DNA from: Zhongshania aliphaticivorans | GTDB taxonomy: Bacteria; Pseudomonadota; Gammaproteobacteria; Pseudomonadales; Spongiibacteraceae | Direction: 5' to 3' | Assembly (NCBI RefSeq): GCF_001586255.1 | Contig: NZ_CP014544.1 | Span: forward strand, 3,938,501-4,002,500 | Length of the DNA: 64,000 nucleotides | Shown: positions 19,074 through 30,842 of the stretch, one piece after another | How positions within the stretch are numbered: the first letter of the stretch is position 1 | Layout: each line of letters begins with the position of its first letter | Notes under the pieces: model-generated | The model's database searches: none | Told to the model about the DNA's origin: nothing | Seen by the model: the letters and a program-made list of their open reading frames with translations, nothing else | Made by a program: the position numbers and the translations under genes

Positions 19074-20354
19074 ATGGCGATTAAATCACTTATTTCCCAC
19101 CTTATTGTCCCTGCAGCGGTAAGTCTGCTGGTCACTGGCTGTGGTAGCGACAACAAAAGTAATAGCAGCAACCCCGCTCCCAAGTCTGGTGTTTTTCTCG
19201 ATGCCGAAGTGGGCGGTTTAAGCTACTCTGCCTCGCCCTCAGGGCTCAGCGGCACAACAAATTCTGCGGGTGAATTTAGCTACCGCGACAATGACACGCT
19301 TAGCTTTAGCTTTGGCGGTATTACCGTGGGCACCGCCGCAGGCCAAGCGATTGTCACACCTCGAACGATTGCCGCCAGCATCACATCGCTACCCAGTGGT
19401 ATTAGTGCTGCCGACATTGCTCTCAATATTGCCATTTTGCTGCAAAGCTTTGATGAAGACGGCAACCCCGACAACGGCATAACGATCTCGGCGGCGACCG
19501 CCACTGCGGCAGCGAATACCACCATCAATTTTGGCGTATTGCCCAATGACTTTGTTAATGACCCGTCCCTAAGCCAATTAGCGAGCGATACCAACAAAAC
19601 GATTGTTAGCCCAGACGCCGCAGCGGAGCACACCGGCGGCGCAATTCGTAAAAAAATTGCGAGTAGCTGGAACATCGTTGACGCCGGTGGGGTTAACGAT
19701 CAAGGTGCAATAATCACCTTTTTTAGTAATGGCCATTACGTACTGGGTATCGATCATAACGACCCCAATTGTCTAGATGGGCTGGAATGGGGCTCCTATA
19801 AAATCAATGCAGAAACCGGCAAATTCAGCACCGAAACCGTTTTTGTTGACACCACCGGCCCCCAGGGCGACTGCGGCTTTTATGAGCAGGGTGCGGGCAT
19901 AACCGCCGACATCGGCCTGAATAGCGACACCACGATTGCGCTTACCAATATTGGCGGCGAAGCCAACGATAGCTTAAACCTTAGCTTGATTCCCGTCGGC
20001 ACTGGTATCGCTGGTAGCTGGTTGCTAGACGAACCAGAGTCAGACGGCCCTATCGTTGTTAACTTCTTTAGCAACGGCAAATACTTTATGACCCACGTAA
20101 AAGACGGAAGCGGCGGTGAACGTGGCCTAGAGCGCGGTACATGGGCTGTTGACGCAAATACCAAAGTGTTAACCGTAAGCCAAACCCTGGACACCAATGG
20201 CGACGCGGGGCTTTCCGACCTTGGCGGTAGCCCGACCTTAGAGCTAAGCGACACCGGCCGCTTAAAGCTAACGGTCACTGCCGAGGAAATAGCATTGTTT
20301 GACCGCCTCCCCTTACAAGACGTGAGTAAAAACCCGGTTACACCACAACAGTAA
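19074..20354 (+). CDS. Hypothetical surface lipoprotein with internal duplication
   Basis: 426 residues. AAGGAG precedes the ATG. The signal peptide ends in a lipobox, LVTGCGSDNKSNSS, nearly the same mature start as the lipoprotein at 15410. A first domain (DAEVGGLSYSASPSGLSG and GEFSYRDNDTLSFSFGG) resembles repeats common in gammaproteobacterial surface lipoproteins. Two related units follow, one around residues 195-290 (IASSWNIVDAGG, ITFFSNGHYVLG) and one around 315-400 (IAGSWLLDEPES, VNFFSNGKYFMT), showing a lipocalin-like beta duplication. The function is unknown; binding of a small or hydrophobic ligand is only a guess. Confidence 0.8.
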   Translation: MAIKSLISHLIVPAAVSLLVTGCGSDNKSNSSNPAPKSGVFLDAEVGGLSYSASPSGLSGTTNSAGEFSYRDNDTLSFSFGGITVGTAAGQAIVTPRTIAASITSLPSGISAADIALNIAILLQSFDEDGNPDNGITISAATATAAANTTINFGVLPNDFVNDPSLSQLASDTNKTIVSPDAAAEHTGGAIRKKIASSWNIVDAGGVNDQGAIITFFSNGHYVLGIDHNDPNCLDGLEWGSYKINAETGKFSTETVFVDTTGPQGDCGFYEQGAGITADIGLNSDTTIALTNIGGEANDSLNLSLIPVGTGIAGSWLLDEPESDGPIVVNFFSNGKYFMTHVKDGSGGERGLERGTWAVDANTKVLTVSQTLDTNGDAGLSDLGGSPTLELSDTGRLKLTVTAEEIALFDRLPLQDVSKNPVTPQQ

Positions 20355-20377
20355 TCTTCAATATTAACCGCAAGTCC

Positions 20378-20407
20378 TTTGGGCGCCGCACAACGATGGC
20401 GCCCAAA
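20378..20407 (+). terminator. Perfect inverted repeat after the 19-20 kb lipoprotein gene
   Basis: TTTGGGCGCC, ten loop bases, then GGCGCCCAAA, placed 24 bases after the stop codon. The stem is strong, but the following T-run is missing, so terminator function is likely rather than certain. Confidence 0.6.
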
Positions 20408-20522
20408 ACCTCACTAGCTCAAATCTTTCAAACAGCCATATTCTGGCAATTTTACGCCTCTATTCGCCACAGTTGCTGGTAAACTGCTGGCCTCAGCATT
20501 TAATACAATATAGGTGTTAAAA

Positions 20523-21137
20523 ATGACTGCCGATACTACTGGCCGATTGTGCTTTGTTCGCCACGGCCAAACCTTCGCAAATATTGATAAAGTCTGGCAT
20601 GGCCAAACCGACACCGAGCTAACCGCAGAAGGCTACGAACAAACTCGCCGCTTAGGCGCCTACTTCCCCCAGTACTTACGCGCCGATGTTATTTACACCA
20701 GCCCACTGCAGCGGGCACGCATCACCGCCGAGGCAATAGCCTCGGCTTTTAATTTGACGGTAATACACGACCCACGCCTGATGGAGTTCGATCTTGGCGA
20801 CTGGGAGGGAAAACGTTTTGCTGACCTCGTCACCGAAGGCGATGTTTTAGAGCAAATTATCCACAATCCCGATTTCACCGCACCTAATGGCGAGTCACAG
20901 AATATAGTCAAACAGCGAATTGTTGCCGCAGTCGATGAAATTGCCGCAAAACACCCCAATGACAACGTCATTATCGTGGCCCACGGCGTCACCATTAGTA
21001 TTGCCCTCGCCCATTATCTCGATGGTAATACCACGCTCTGGCCCAAGTACGGTAAGCACAACACCGCCTTTACCGAAATTTGCCTGCGCACCAAGCAATT
21101 ACTCAGCTTTAACAAAACTGATCACCTCAACGAATAA
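20523..21137 (+). CDS. Histidine phosphatase family protein (phosphoglycerate mutase-like)
   Basis: About 204 residues from the ATG at 20523; a GTG nine bases upstream is also in frame. The catalytic phosphohistidine motif LCFVRHGQTFANIDKVW is at the N-terminus, with SPLQRARITAEAIA holding the second arginine, LMEFDLGDWEG holding the glutamate, and VIIVAHGVTISIALAHYL holding the second histidine. This is the CobC/GpmB-like branch of the superfamily, acting on phosphorylated small molecules. The substrate is not predictable. It stands alone, facing the YqjK-like gene with its stop 11 bases inside the opposite open frame. Confidence 0.9.
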   Translation: MTADTTGRLCFVRHGQTFANIDKVWHGQTDTELTAEGYEQTRRLGAYFPQYLRADVIYTSPLQRARITAEAIASAFNLTVIHDPRLMEFDLGDWEGKRFADLVTEGDVLEQIIHNPDFTAPNGESQNIVKQRIVAAVDEIAAKHPNDNVIIVAHGVTISIALAHYLDGNTTLWPKYGKHNTAFTEICLRTKQLLSFNKTDHLNE

Positions 21138-21396
21138 TCGCCCTCAAAGCGCGATACAGCTGTCGATCTAGCAACTCGGTAAGTAAGTGCCGACTTCGGC
21201 CGCCATGGCTCAAATCCGCGTATAAGCCCATGCCTAGGCCAACGCCAAAAGCTGCTGCCAGGTTCTCCGGTTTTGCCAGTTGAGCCGAAAGGTGATGGCG
21301 GTACCCGTGGTATTGGCCGCGGAGTTGCTGCTTATAAAGCGCCCGCCGGGCGCGCTCTCGGCCAATGGCCTGCGCTAAACGAGTTTCAGCGCTCAT
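21127..21396 (-). CDS. Small hypothetical protein, YqjK-position gene
   Basis: From the ATG at 21396 (GAGGTGG just upstream) the product is 89 residues, basic and arginine-rich. It has one glycine/alanine-rich stretch (LAAAFGVGLGMGLYAD) that could be a short membrane-embedded helix. It is the third gene of an operon whose first two members resemble YqjD and YqjE, so it occupies the YqjK place, though sequence similarity to YqjK is not obvious to me. Its start overlaps the yqjE-like stop by 11 bases. Confidence 0.65.
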   Translation of the reverse strand: MSAETRLAQAIGRERARRALYKQQLRGQYHGYRHHLSAQLAKPENLAAAFGVGLGMGLYADLSHGGRSRHLLTELLDRQLYRALRAIIR

Positions 21397-21823
21397 AATC
21401 CACCTCACTTTCCCCGCCGGCCAGAGCATTTTTTTGGGGCCTCCCGAACAAGCCTTGCAGACGGCTACACAGGCTGCGCCAGCAGCACCATGCCAACACC
21501 AAATTACTCAATGCAAGCAACAACATAACAAGCGCTGGCGGAGCGCCCATTTGCGCCGCAAACTCAAAGACAGCAAGAAGGACGCTAAGCCATGTCGCAA
21601 CGAGAAGTACGAGTGTCGCAATCCACAGCATCAGCATTTTGAATAGCGATAAAAGGCAGCGCTGGCCGTGCAACTGCGCTAAGGCCAGAGATGAATCTAG
21701 GTATTCACCACACGCCGCTGTTAACTGCGCGAGGTTATCGCCACCAGATCCAGTATTATCTTTTGCTGCTTCACTACTAGCATACTGGTCTGCAGCGCTC
21801 GGCGCCTTCGATTCATCCCTCAT
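21386..21823 (-). CDS. YqjE/holin-like small membrane protein
   Basis: 145 residues from the ATG at 21823 (a GTG at 21838 is the alternative). A hydrophilic N-terminal third is followed by two strongly hydrophobic helices around residues 65-90 and 98-122 (MLMLWIATLVLLVATWLSVL and ALVMLLLALSNLVLAW). The two-helix hairpin and the position directly after a YqjD-like gene match the YqjE / phage-holin-like superfamily. In Escherichia coli the equivalent trio is induced in stationary phase and under osmotic stress. Confidence 0.75.
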   Translation of the reverse strand: MRDESKAPSAADQYASSEAAKDNTGSGGDNLAQLTAACGEYLDSSLALAQLHGQRCLLSLFKMLMLWIATLVLLVATWLSVLLAVFEFAAQMGAPPALVMLLLALSNLVLAWCCWRSLCSRLQGLFGRPQKNALAGGESEVDYER

Positions 21824-21839
21824 TGCACCTATCCCCACA

Positions 21840-22145
21840 CTATTTACGGAATATATACGCCAGAATAGTGCCCATTAAAAAAGCTAAACCGATGCTTTTA
21901 ATTGGATTTTCTCTAGTGTAATCACCGACCGCAGCAGTGGCCTCTTTAGACCGGCTGCGCGCCGATTTTGCTAACTTATCGGCATGGCCACGCAATTCAT
22001 CTGCGAGCACCATCAAACGCTCCTCGCTCATTCCCGCAATTGTCGCTGCGCGATCAACAGCCTCATGGACGCGCTCTGCTGCGCCATCTGTTCTTTCATG
22101 ACGGCTATTTGCTGTTGACGTATTAGATGCAGTCGAATTGTTCAT
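21840..22145 (-). CDS. DUF883 (ElaB/YqjD-like) membrane-anchored protein
   Basis: 101 residues. I choose the second ATG (22145) because AGGAGG then sits six bases away; the first ATG abuts it. A long amphipathic helix rich in Ala, Glu and Lys (residues 25-75) is followed by TRENPIKSIGLAFLMGTILAYIFRK, the C-terminal glycine-containing anchor helix typical of YqjD/ElaB. Family members associate with ribosomes at the inner membrane in stationary phase in E. coli. It is the first gene of a minus-strand operon, divergent from the DUF1328 gene. Confidence 0.88.
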   Translation of the reverse strand: MNNSTASNTSTANSRHERTDGAAERVHEAVDRAATIAGMSEERLMVLADELRGHADKLAKSARSRSKEATAAVGDYTRENPIKSIGLAFLMGTILAYIFRK

Positions 22146-22315
22146 GTTCATCCTCCTATGATTAATCGCAGTAATTTTGTTGACAGCGATAAATTGAGAA
22201 AGTTTTTTATGCGCTCTTTAAAAAATTAATTTTGAACTAAGCCAAAAATGAGAGTCTGAATTACTGCACACAGCAATATTTTTATTAACAATATTGAAAT
22301 ATACACGGAGTCATT

Positions 22316-22492
22316 ATGCTGGGATGGTCACTGATTTTTTTTATCGTTGCTCTCATCTCTGCCGCGTTAGGTTTTGGCGGCATAGCTGGCGCGGCAACTG
22401 GCATTGCAAAAATATTATTTTTTGTTTTCGTAATTTTGTTTGTTATCTCAATGCTTATGCAAGCACTACGGGGTAGACCACCCCGTCTTTAA
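22316..22492 (+). CDS. DUF1328 (YtjA-like) small membrane protein
   Basis: A 58-residue gene, ATG at 22316 behind CACGGAG, stop TAA at 22490-22492. The product starts [20 protein letters not shown], has a second helix ([18 protein letters not shown]), and ends in an arginine-rich tail GRPPRL. The [19 protein letters not shown]-type opening is diagnostic of DUF1328. It heads a plus-strand row with the CsbD-like and BON genes, all types often induced under envelope or osmotic stress. Confidence 0.9.
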   Translation: MLGWSLIFFIVALISAALGFGGIAGAATGIAKILFFVFVILFVISMLMQALRGRPPRL

Positions 22493-22544
22493 TCATATTT
22501 CAATTTATTAAATGAAATATTTTAACCATCACGAGGAGTACGTT

Positions 22545-22745
22545 ATGAATCAGGATATTGCAGAAGGTAAATGGAAACAGTTAAAAGCTCAGATAAAAGA
22601 GAAGTGGGCCGATTTAACTGATGACGAAATAGAGCAAGCGCAAGCCAATAACGATCACTTTATTGGCGTTATTCAAGAGCGCTACGGCATCGCTAAAGAC
22701 GAGGCCGAAAAGAAATTTAACGAATTAAAAAAGAAAGTCTCTTAA
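22545..22745 (+). CDS. CsbD family stress-response protein
   Basis: 66 residues from the ATG at 22545, preceded by CGAGGAG. The sequence begins MNQDIAEGKWKQLKAQIKEK and contains KWADLTDDEIEQAQANNDHF, the exact CsbD/YjbJ pattern of a small highly charged helical hairpin. In other bacteria csbD genes respond to general stress and often sit with DUF1328 and BON genes, as here. No catalytic function is expected. Confidence 0.93.
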   Translation: MNQDIAEGKWKQLKAQIKEKWADLTDDEIEQAQANNDHFIGVIQERYGIAKDEAEKKFNELKKKVS

Positions 22746-22809
22746 ATACTGAATTAGCTTTAATTCAGTATTAATTGAATTTTTATTGTCGGATTTTAAG
22801 GAGAAAAAT

Positions 22810-23367
22810 ATGACTATTAAAAAGACATTAGCAGGCGCCATTGTTCTTTCTACTATCAGTATTACTCCAGTGCTCGCCAACGACTGGCAGGGTAAAACAA
22901 ATGATGCGTGGTTGGATGGAAAAATAGAAACTGCGCTAATGCTAAACAGCGAGCTTAACAACTTTGAAATAGACACCAAAGTTAACAAGTCTAAAGTCTT
23001 GCTGACAGGCACAGTAACAAGCGAGATAGAAAAAGATTTGGCCGGGCAAATTGCCGAGAATGTTGACGGCGTGAACTCAGTAGACAACAAGCTCGAGGTA
23101 AATCCAAACCACAAAAGCAAAGTGGCGCAAACAGGTCAAAATTTTAGCCGTACCTGGCACGACCTAAGCACAACAGCGGGCATTAATATTAAGTATGCTG
23201 CCAATGACGACATTGAGGCCACCGCTATTGATGTCGACACCAAAAATGGCAAAGTGATGCTGACTGGTACCGTCAAAAATGAAACCGCTCACGATCTCGC
23301 CATCGAGATTGCCAAAGGTTTTGACCATGTAACAGATGTTGAAGACAATCTTCAGGTTGTCAACTAA
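22810..23367 (+). CDS. BON-domain periplasmic protein (OsmY-like)
   Basis: 185 residues from the ATG at 22810, behind AAGGAGAAAA. The signal peptide (KKTLAGAIVLSTISITPVLA) ends before NDWQGK. Two BON domains follow, at about residues 30-95 (KVLLTGTVTSEIEKDLAGQI and VDGVNSVDNKLEV) and 120-185 (KVMLTGTVKNETAHDLAIEI and VTDVEDNLQV). OsmY-type proteins bind or protect envelope components under osmotic stress. It is the last gene of the stress row and is followed by a strong bidirectional terminator. Confidence 0.93.
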   Translation: MTIKKTLAGAIVLSTISITPVLANDWQGKTNDAWLDGKIETALMLNSELNNFEIDTKVNKSKVLLTGTVTSEIEKDLAGQIAENVDGVNSVDNKLEVNPNHKSKVAQTGQNFSRTWHDLSTTAGINIKYAANDDIEATAIDVDTKNGKVMLTGTVKNETAHDLAIEIAKGFDHVTDVEDNLQVVN

Positions 23368-23400
23368 TCTGCACGTAGCTGACAACAATCTGCCAGCAAT

Positions 23401-23430
23401 AAAAAAACCGCGCCTAGCGCGGTTTTTTTA
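23401..23430. terminator. Bidirectional Rho-independent terminator
   Basis: AAAAAAACCGCGC, a CTA loop, then GCGCGGTTTTTTT: a perfect stem with A-run and T-run on both sides. It ends the BON transcript on the plus strand and the rpmB-rpmG transcript on the minus strand. Confidence 0.95.
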
Positions 23431-23464
23431 TGAATGCTTTAAACCAAAACTGCTTATATAGCAG

Positions 23465-23635
23465 TTACTTGATTTTAGCTTCTTTGTACATCACGTGCTT
23501 ACGTACTACTGGATCGTATTTTGAGAACTCAAATTTATCCGGAGTATTACGCTTGTTCTTAGTGGTCGTGTAGAAGTGACCAGTACCCGCGCTGGAAACC
23601 AGACGGATTTTGTCGCTTGCGCCTTTCTTAGCCAT
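23465..23635 (-). CDS. rpmG: 50S ribosomal protein L33
   Basis: A 56-residue protein encoded from the ATG at 23635 to the TAA at 23465. It reads [20 protein letters not shown], then [12 protein letters not shown], and ends [16 protein letters not shown], matching the gammaproteobacterial L33 almost residue for residue. It lacks the CxxC pairs of the zinc-binding L33 form. It follows rpmB by 11 bases on the same strand and is ended by the terminator at 23401. Confidence 0.98.
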   Translation of the reverse strand: MAKKGASDKIRLVSSAGTGHFYTTTKNKRNTPDKFEFSKYDPVVRKHVMYKEAKIK

Positions 23636-23646
23636 GAGCAGACTCC

Positions 23647-23883
23647 TTAGAATTTTTCGCCACGGGCGCTAAGGTCAGCTAAAACGACCTCAATACCCTT
23701 TTTGTCAATAATACGCATGCCTTTGCTAGAAACGCGCAAAGTAACAAAACGCTTCTCTGCTTCAACCCAAAAACGGTGGCTGTGCAGGTTCGGCAAAAAA
23801 CGACGACGAGTGCGGTTTTTTGCGTGTGATACATTGTTTCCGGTTACCGGACGCTTGCCAGTAACTTGACATACTCTAGACAT
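23647..23883 (-). CDS. rpmB: 50S ribosomal protein L28
   Basis: 78 residues from the ATG at 23883; the open frame extends ten codons further up but [20 protein letters not shown] is the standard L28 start. [19 protein letters not shown] and the C-terminal [18 protein letters not shown]-type end are characteristic. It is co-transcribed with rpmG, the universal arrangement in this group, downstream of radC. Confidence 0.98.
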   Translation of the reverse strand: MSRVCQVTGKRPVTGNNVSHAKNRTRRRFLPNLHSHRFWVEAEKRFVTLRVSSKGMRIIDKKGIEVVLADLSARGEKF

Positions 23884-24076
23884 GATAGTCGCCTCTTCAA
23901 CCTTTATCCGCATGCGCGGTGCAAAAGGTTTATAAAATCAGGTTCAAACCGGGCCGCCGCGCGTTTACCTATACTCGGGAGTCCTAAGATGATGTGAATC
24001 CCGGACACGGCCCAAATGGAGCGCGACTTTATACCAGAAGGGGCGTAGGCAAGCAAGTTTTACTGCAAAATTTTAC

Positions 24077-24751
24077 TCAGAGCAAGCCTCGCTCTGCCAG
24101 CGAAATCACCTCTGGGCCGGCCACCACACAGTGGTCCAACAAGCGGATATCCAGCAATGCCAAGGCCTCGCGAATTCTTTTGGTGATCCGCACATCGGCG
24201 TCGCTGGGTTCGGCCACCCCCGACGGGTGGTTGTGGGCCACAATCAAGGCGGCGGCGTGCAACTCCAATGCCCGGCGGGCAATTTCTCGCGGGTACACCG
24301 CCGCGCCGTCAATTGTCCCGTAAAACAGGGGCTCGTATACGAGGAGACCATGCTGGTTGTCTAAATACAGCACGGCAAAGACCTCTCTTACCTCCTGACG
24401 CAGCTGAGCCAACAGAAACTGGCGGGTACTCGCGGCACTCGCAAAAACCGGCCGCTGGCGTAAATCCTCTGCCAAATACCGGCGCGACATCTCTACTACG
24501 GCCTGCAACTGTACATACTTGGCATCACCAAGCCCGTGGGAACGGCAAAAGCGCTCTTGACTGGCGGCCATCAGCGCACACAAACCGCCGTGCTCAGCCA
24601 ATAGCTCTCTGGCCAAATCGACAGCGGACTTACCCTTAACCCCAGTGCGCAAAAATATGGCCAGCAACTCGGCGTCAGCCAAGGCCGCTGCGCCACGCTG
24701 TAACAGTTTTTCTCGCGGCCGCTCATCTACCGGCCAATCCGTGATCGCCAT
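24077..24751 (-). CDS. radC: DNA repair protein RadC (JAB-domain/UPF0758)
   Basis: 224 residues from the ATG at 24751, chosen because AAGGAGGG lies just upstream; two upstream ATGs are in frame. The N-terminal helix-hairpin-helix region ([19 protein letters not shown]) is followed by a JAB/MPN metal domain with [18 protein letters not shown], the HxHPSG...D zinc motif. Function in repair is disputed in the literature; a metal-dependent hydrolase is what the sequence supports. Divergent from coaBC and upstream of rpmB, as in Pseudomonas. Confidence 0.94.
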   Translation of the reverse strand: MAITDWPVDERPREKLLQRGAAALADAELLAIFLRTGVKGKSAVDLARELLAEHGGLCALMAASQERFCRSHGLGDAKYVQLQAVVEMSRRYLAEDLRQRPVFASAASTRQFLLAQLRQEVREVFAVLYLDNQHGLLVYEPLFYGTIDGAAVYPREIARRALELHAAALIVAHNHPSGVAEPSDADVRITKRIREALALLDIRLLDHCVVAGPEVISLAERGLL

Positions 24752-24834
24752 ATCACCCTCCTTGGTGAACATACGATTCATGGCACTGGTAGTCGCCAGC
24801 GCCGATAAGCTTCATAATACCGCCAAACTCAGCG

Positions 24835-26055
24835 ATGACGAATGGCAAAATGAAACAACTGAGCAACCGACATATTCTATTAGGCGTTACGGGTGGCATA
24901 GCGGCCTATAAAAGCGCCGAGCTCATCCGTCGCCTCAAAGACCACGGCGCCGACGTGCGCGTGGTGATGACTGCCGCCGCCATGGAGTTTATTACCCCTC
25001 TCACCCTACAGGCGCTGTCGGGTAATCCAGTGCACACCACCTTACTCGATCCCGCCGCAGAAGCCGGTATGGGCCATATTGAGTTAGCGCGCTGGGCAGA
25101 CGTGATTTTGATCGCTCCGGCAAGTGCCGACTTTATGGCGAGATTGGCCACGGGTCGCGGCGACGACTTACTCACCACCCTATGCTTGGCCACGCCTGCG
25201 ATCATCGCGCTTGCGCCAGCAATGAATCAGGGCATGTGGCGCGACCCCGCCACCCAAGCCAATGTCGTCACACTGCAAGCGCGAAACATCCACCTTTTTG
25301 GTCCCGCCGCTGGCGAGCAGGCCTGCGGTGATATCGGCCCCGGTCGCATGTTAGAAGCAGAGGATCTAGCTGAACGCTGCGCAGGGCTCTTTAATAGCCG
25401 CCTGTTGGACGGCGTCCATCTTACGATTACCGCAGGTCCTACCCGCGAAGCAATTGACCCTGTGCGCTATATAAGCAACCACAGCTCCGGCAAGATGGGC
25501 TACGCACTGGCCAGCGCCGCAGCCGACGCGGGCGCCCGCGTAAGCCTCATAAGTGGCCCCACCAACTTATCCTGCCCAGACCGCGTTCATCGTATTGATG
25601 TGGTCAGCGCGAGCGATATGCATAACGCAGCCATGGCAATGATGGGACAGTGCCAGGTATTTATTGCCTGCGCCGCCGTAGCGGATTACCGGCCCGTCAA
25701 TTGCGCGGACCAGAAAATAAAGAAAGACAATGACAGTATGCATATCGACTTGGCCCGCAACCCAGACATAGTCGCCGCCGTAGCAAATCATGCCCAGCGT
25801 CCATTTACGGTCGGCTTTGCCGCGGAGACCCAAGACTTATTGCGTTACGCTCGGGGAAAACTGCAGCGTAAAAACCTTGATATGATCGTGGCCAACGACG
25901 TTGCCAACACCAGCATTGGCTTCAATGCCAGCGACAATGCGGTAACCGTATTAAGCCCCGACGGGGAGCAAAGCATTGCTCAAATGGGCAAAAATCAATT
26001 GGCGGTGCAATTGATCGCGCTGATCGCGCAACAATTTCATAGTTCACAAAGCTAG
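24835..26055 (+). CDS. coaBC: Bifunctional phosphopantothenoylcysteine decarboxylase / phosphopantothenate-cysteine ligase
   Basis: About 406 residues. The N-terminal CoaC flavoprotein domain shows ILLGVTGGIAAYKSAEL, the HIELARWADVILIAPASADF segment with the FMN-associated histidine, and PAMNQGMW. The C-terminal CoaB domain has TAGPTREAIDPVRYISNHSSGKMG and later KIKKD with the nucleotide-binding lysines. It makes 4'-phosphopantetheine from 4'-phosphopantothenate and cysteine in coenzyme A synthesis. An in-frame ATG at 24850 is an alternative start. algC follows after 62 bases; in Pseudomonas dut would stand between them. Confidence 0.96.
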   Translation: MTNGKMKQLSNRHILLGVTGGIAAYKSAELIRRLKDHGADVRVVMTAAAMEFITPLTLQALSGNPVHTTLLDPAAEAGMGHIELARWADVILIAPASADFMARLATGRGDDLLTTLCLATPAIIALAPAMNQGMWRDPATQANVVTLQARNIHLFGPAAGEQACGDIGPGRMLEAEDLAERCAGLFNSRLLDGVHLTITAGPTREAIDPVRYISNHSSGKMGYALASAAADAGARVSLISGPTNLSCPDRVHRIDVVSASDMHNAAMAMMGQCQVFIACAAVADYRPVNCADQKIKKDNDSMHIDLARNPDIVAAVANHAQRPFTVGFAAETQDLLRYARGKLQRKNLDMIVANDVANTSIGFNASDNAVTVLSPDGEQSIAQMGKNQLAVQLIALIAQQFHSSQS

Positions 26056-26117
26056 ACAGCATGCTCAGGGCCTTCCATTATAAGTATTAAATCTATCAGG
26101 ACGACACTAAAGCTGCG

Positions 26118-29500
<3,383 letters not shown>

Positions 29501-29531
29501 ACTCAGCGCTCGATAAGGTCATTTACACCCT

Positions 29532-30116
29532 ATGAATAAACGTCCTTCACGACGCGAAGAAATTCTTCAAGCACTTGCCAAAATGCTCGAATCTCAGCCG
29601 GGCACCCGTATTACTACCGCTAAATTAGCGGCAGAAGTAGGGGTGTCTGAGGCCGCCCTCTACCGGCATTTTCCGAGTAAAGCCAAGATGTTTGAGGGCT
29701 TAATTGAATTTGTAGAAGACGCAATATTCAGTCGCGTCAGCTTAATTCTTGGCGAAGAGTCACAAGCTCGAGGCCAAATTGCCAAAGTACTGCAGCTGCT
29801 ACTGACGTTTACTGAGCGCAACCCCGGTATCACCCGTATTTTCAATGGCGATGCCTTGGCGGGGGAAAATGAACGCCTGCGCAGCCGAGTGGTGCAGTTT
29901 TACGACCGCCTAGAGACTCAGCTTAAACAAATTTTACGCGAAGCCGAAATTCGTGAAGGGCTGCGCACCCAAATCACTGCCAACAGCACCGCCAATATCC
30001 TTATTGCTGCCGCCGAGGGCCGCATTGGCCAATTTGTACGCAGTGATTTTAAACGCCTCCCTACCGAAAACTGGGAAGAGCAGTGGCAGTTGCTCAGTGA
30101 AACGATTTTCCGCTAA
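29532..30116 (+). CDS. slmA: Nucleoid occlusion factor SlmA (TetR family)
   Basis: 194 residues. It opens [20 protein letters not shown], and the helix-turn-helix [25 protein letters not shown] is typical of SlmA, together with [19 protein letters not shown] in the C-terminal domain. Bound to specific chromosomal sites it blocks FtsZ assembly over the nucleoid. It lies 31 bases behind argB on the same strand. The length and end of the protein agree with the family. Confidence 0.94.
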   Translation: MNKRPSRREEILQALAKMLESQPGTRITTAKLAAEVGVSEAALYRHFPSKAKMFEGLIEFVEDAIFSRVSLILGEESQARGQIAKVLQLLLTFTERNPGITRIFNGDALAGENERLRSRVVQFYDRLETQLKQILREAEIREGLRTQITANSTANILIAAAEGRIGQFVRSDFKRLPTENWEEQWQLLSETIFR

Positions 30117-30139
30117 ACAGCAAACCCCAAGAAAACGCC

Positions 30140-30790
30140 TTATTTTTTCGGATTTGAGTAATAGTGCCGCCTTACGTCAACCTGCTCCTGCAGGTCTGCA
30201 AAGCGGCTTTTATCCCGCTCGTAATTATTGGCGACCTGCTCAAGCTCTTCTTGACGGGAGCGGATATGTTGCTCGGTAGTGGTAAGTTCGCGGCGCAGCG
30301 ATGCCAAGGTATTCGTAAGCTCAGAGGGCACCGCTAAACCGCGACGCTCCAGTTCTGCGGCCTCAGCTTGATTGCTGTAGACCTGCTGCTTAATAACGGA
30401 GAGATTGCTTTTTAAAATAGAAATTCGCACTTTTATATCGTTAAGCGCACGCTTTTTAGCAACATCAATGTCTTGAACATTGCTATAACGCAGCAGCAGC
30501 GACTCATCCCATTTGCGGGTTTTAGCATCAGCGGCAGCTCGCGCCTCTTCAATACCAAGTTCTAATTCTCGGGCTTTACGCTCAGCTTCACTCAACTGGG
30601 GAGCAACGGTTTTGACCACGCTGCCATCGAGACGAATAATATCGTAACCACGGGGCACGGCGTCCGGCGGCACGCTGTCGTCAATCACCACCGTGCCATC
30701 TGGACCGGGATAGCGATAGTAAATACTCTGGGCTTGAACCGTTGACAGCTCAATCCAGCACAGCGCTAATAGCAGTAAAGCACGAGCCAT
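30140..30790 (-). CDS. DUF4124-domain exported coiled-coil protein
   Basis: 216 residues from the ATG at 30790, with a signal peptide ending VQAQSIYYRY; an ATG six bases earlier is also available. A DUF4124-like segment (YYRYPGPDGTVVIDDSVPPD, near residues 22-50) comes first. A long charged alpha-helical coiled coil runs from about residue 65 to 205. The function is unknown; such proteins are periplasmic. The gene is convergent with slmA (23 bases between stops) and lies downstream of pyrE in the same direction. Confidence 0.8.
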   Translation of the reverse strand: MARALLLLALCWIELSTVQAQSIYYRYPGPDGTVVIDDSVPPDAVPRGYDIIRLDGSVVKTVAPQLSEAERKARELELGIEEARAAADAKTRKWDESLLLRYSNVQDIDVAKKRALNDIKVRISILKSNLSVIKQQVYSNQAEAAELERRGLAVPSELTNTLASLRRELTTTEQHIRSRQEELEQVANNYERDKSRFADLQEQVDVRRHYYSNPKK

Positions 30791-30842
30791 AATCACTGTA
30801 ATCCCATCTCCCGTCGCGTTACAAAGTCACTTAATACGCTAT

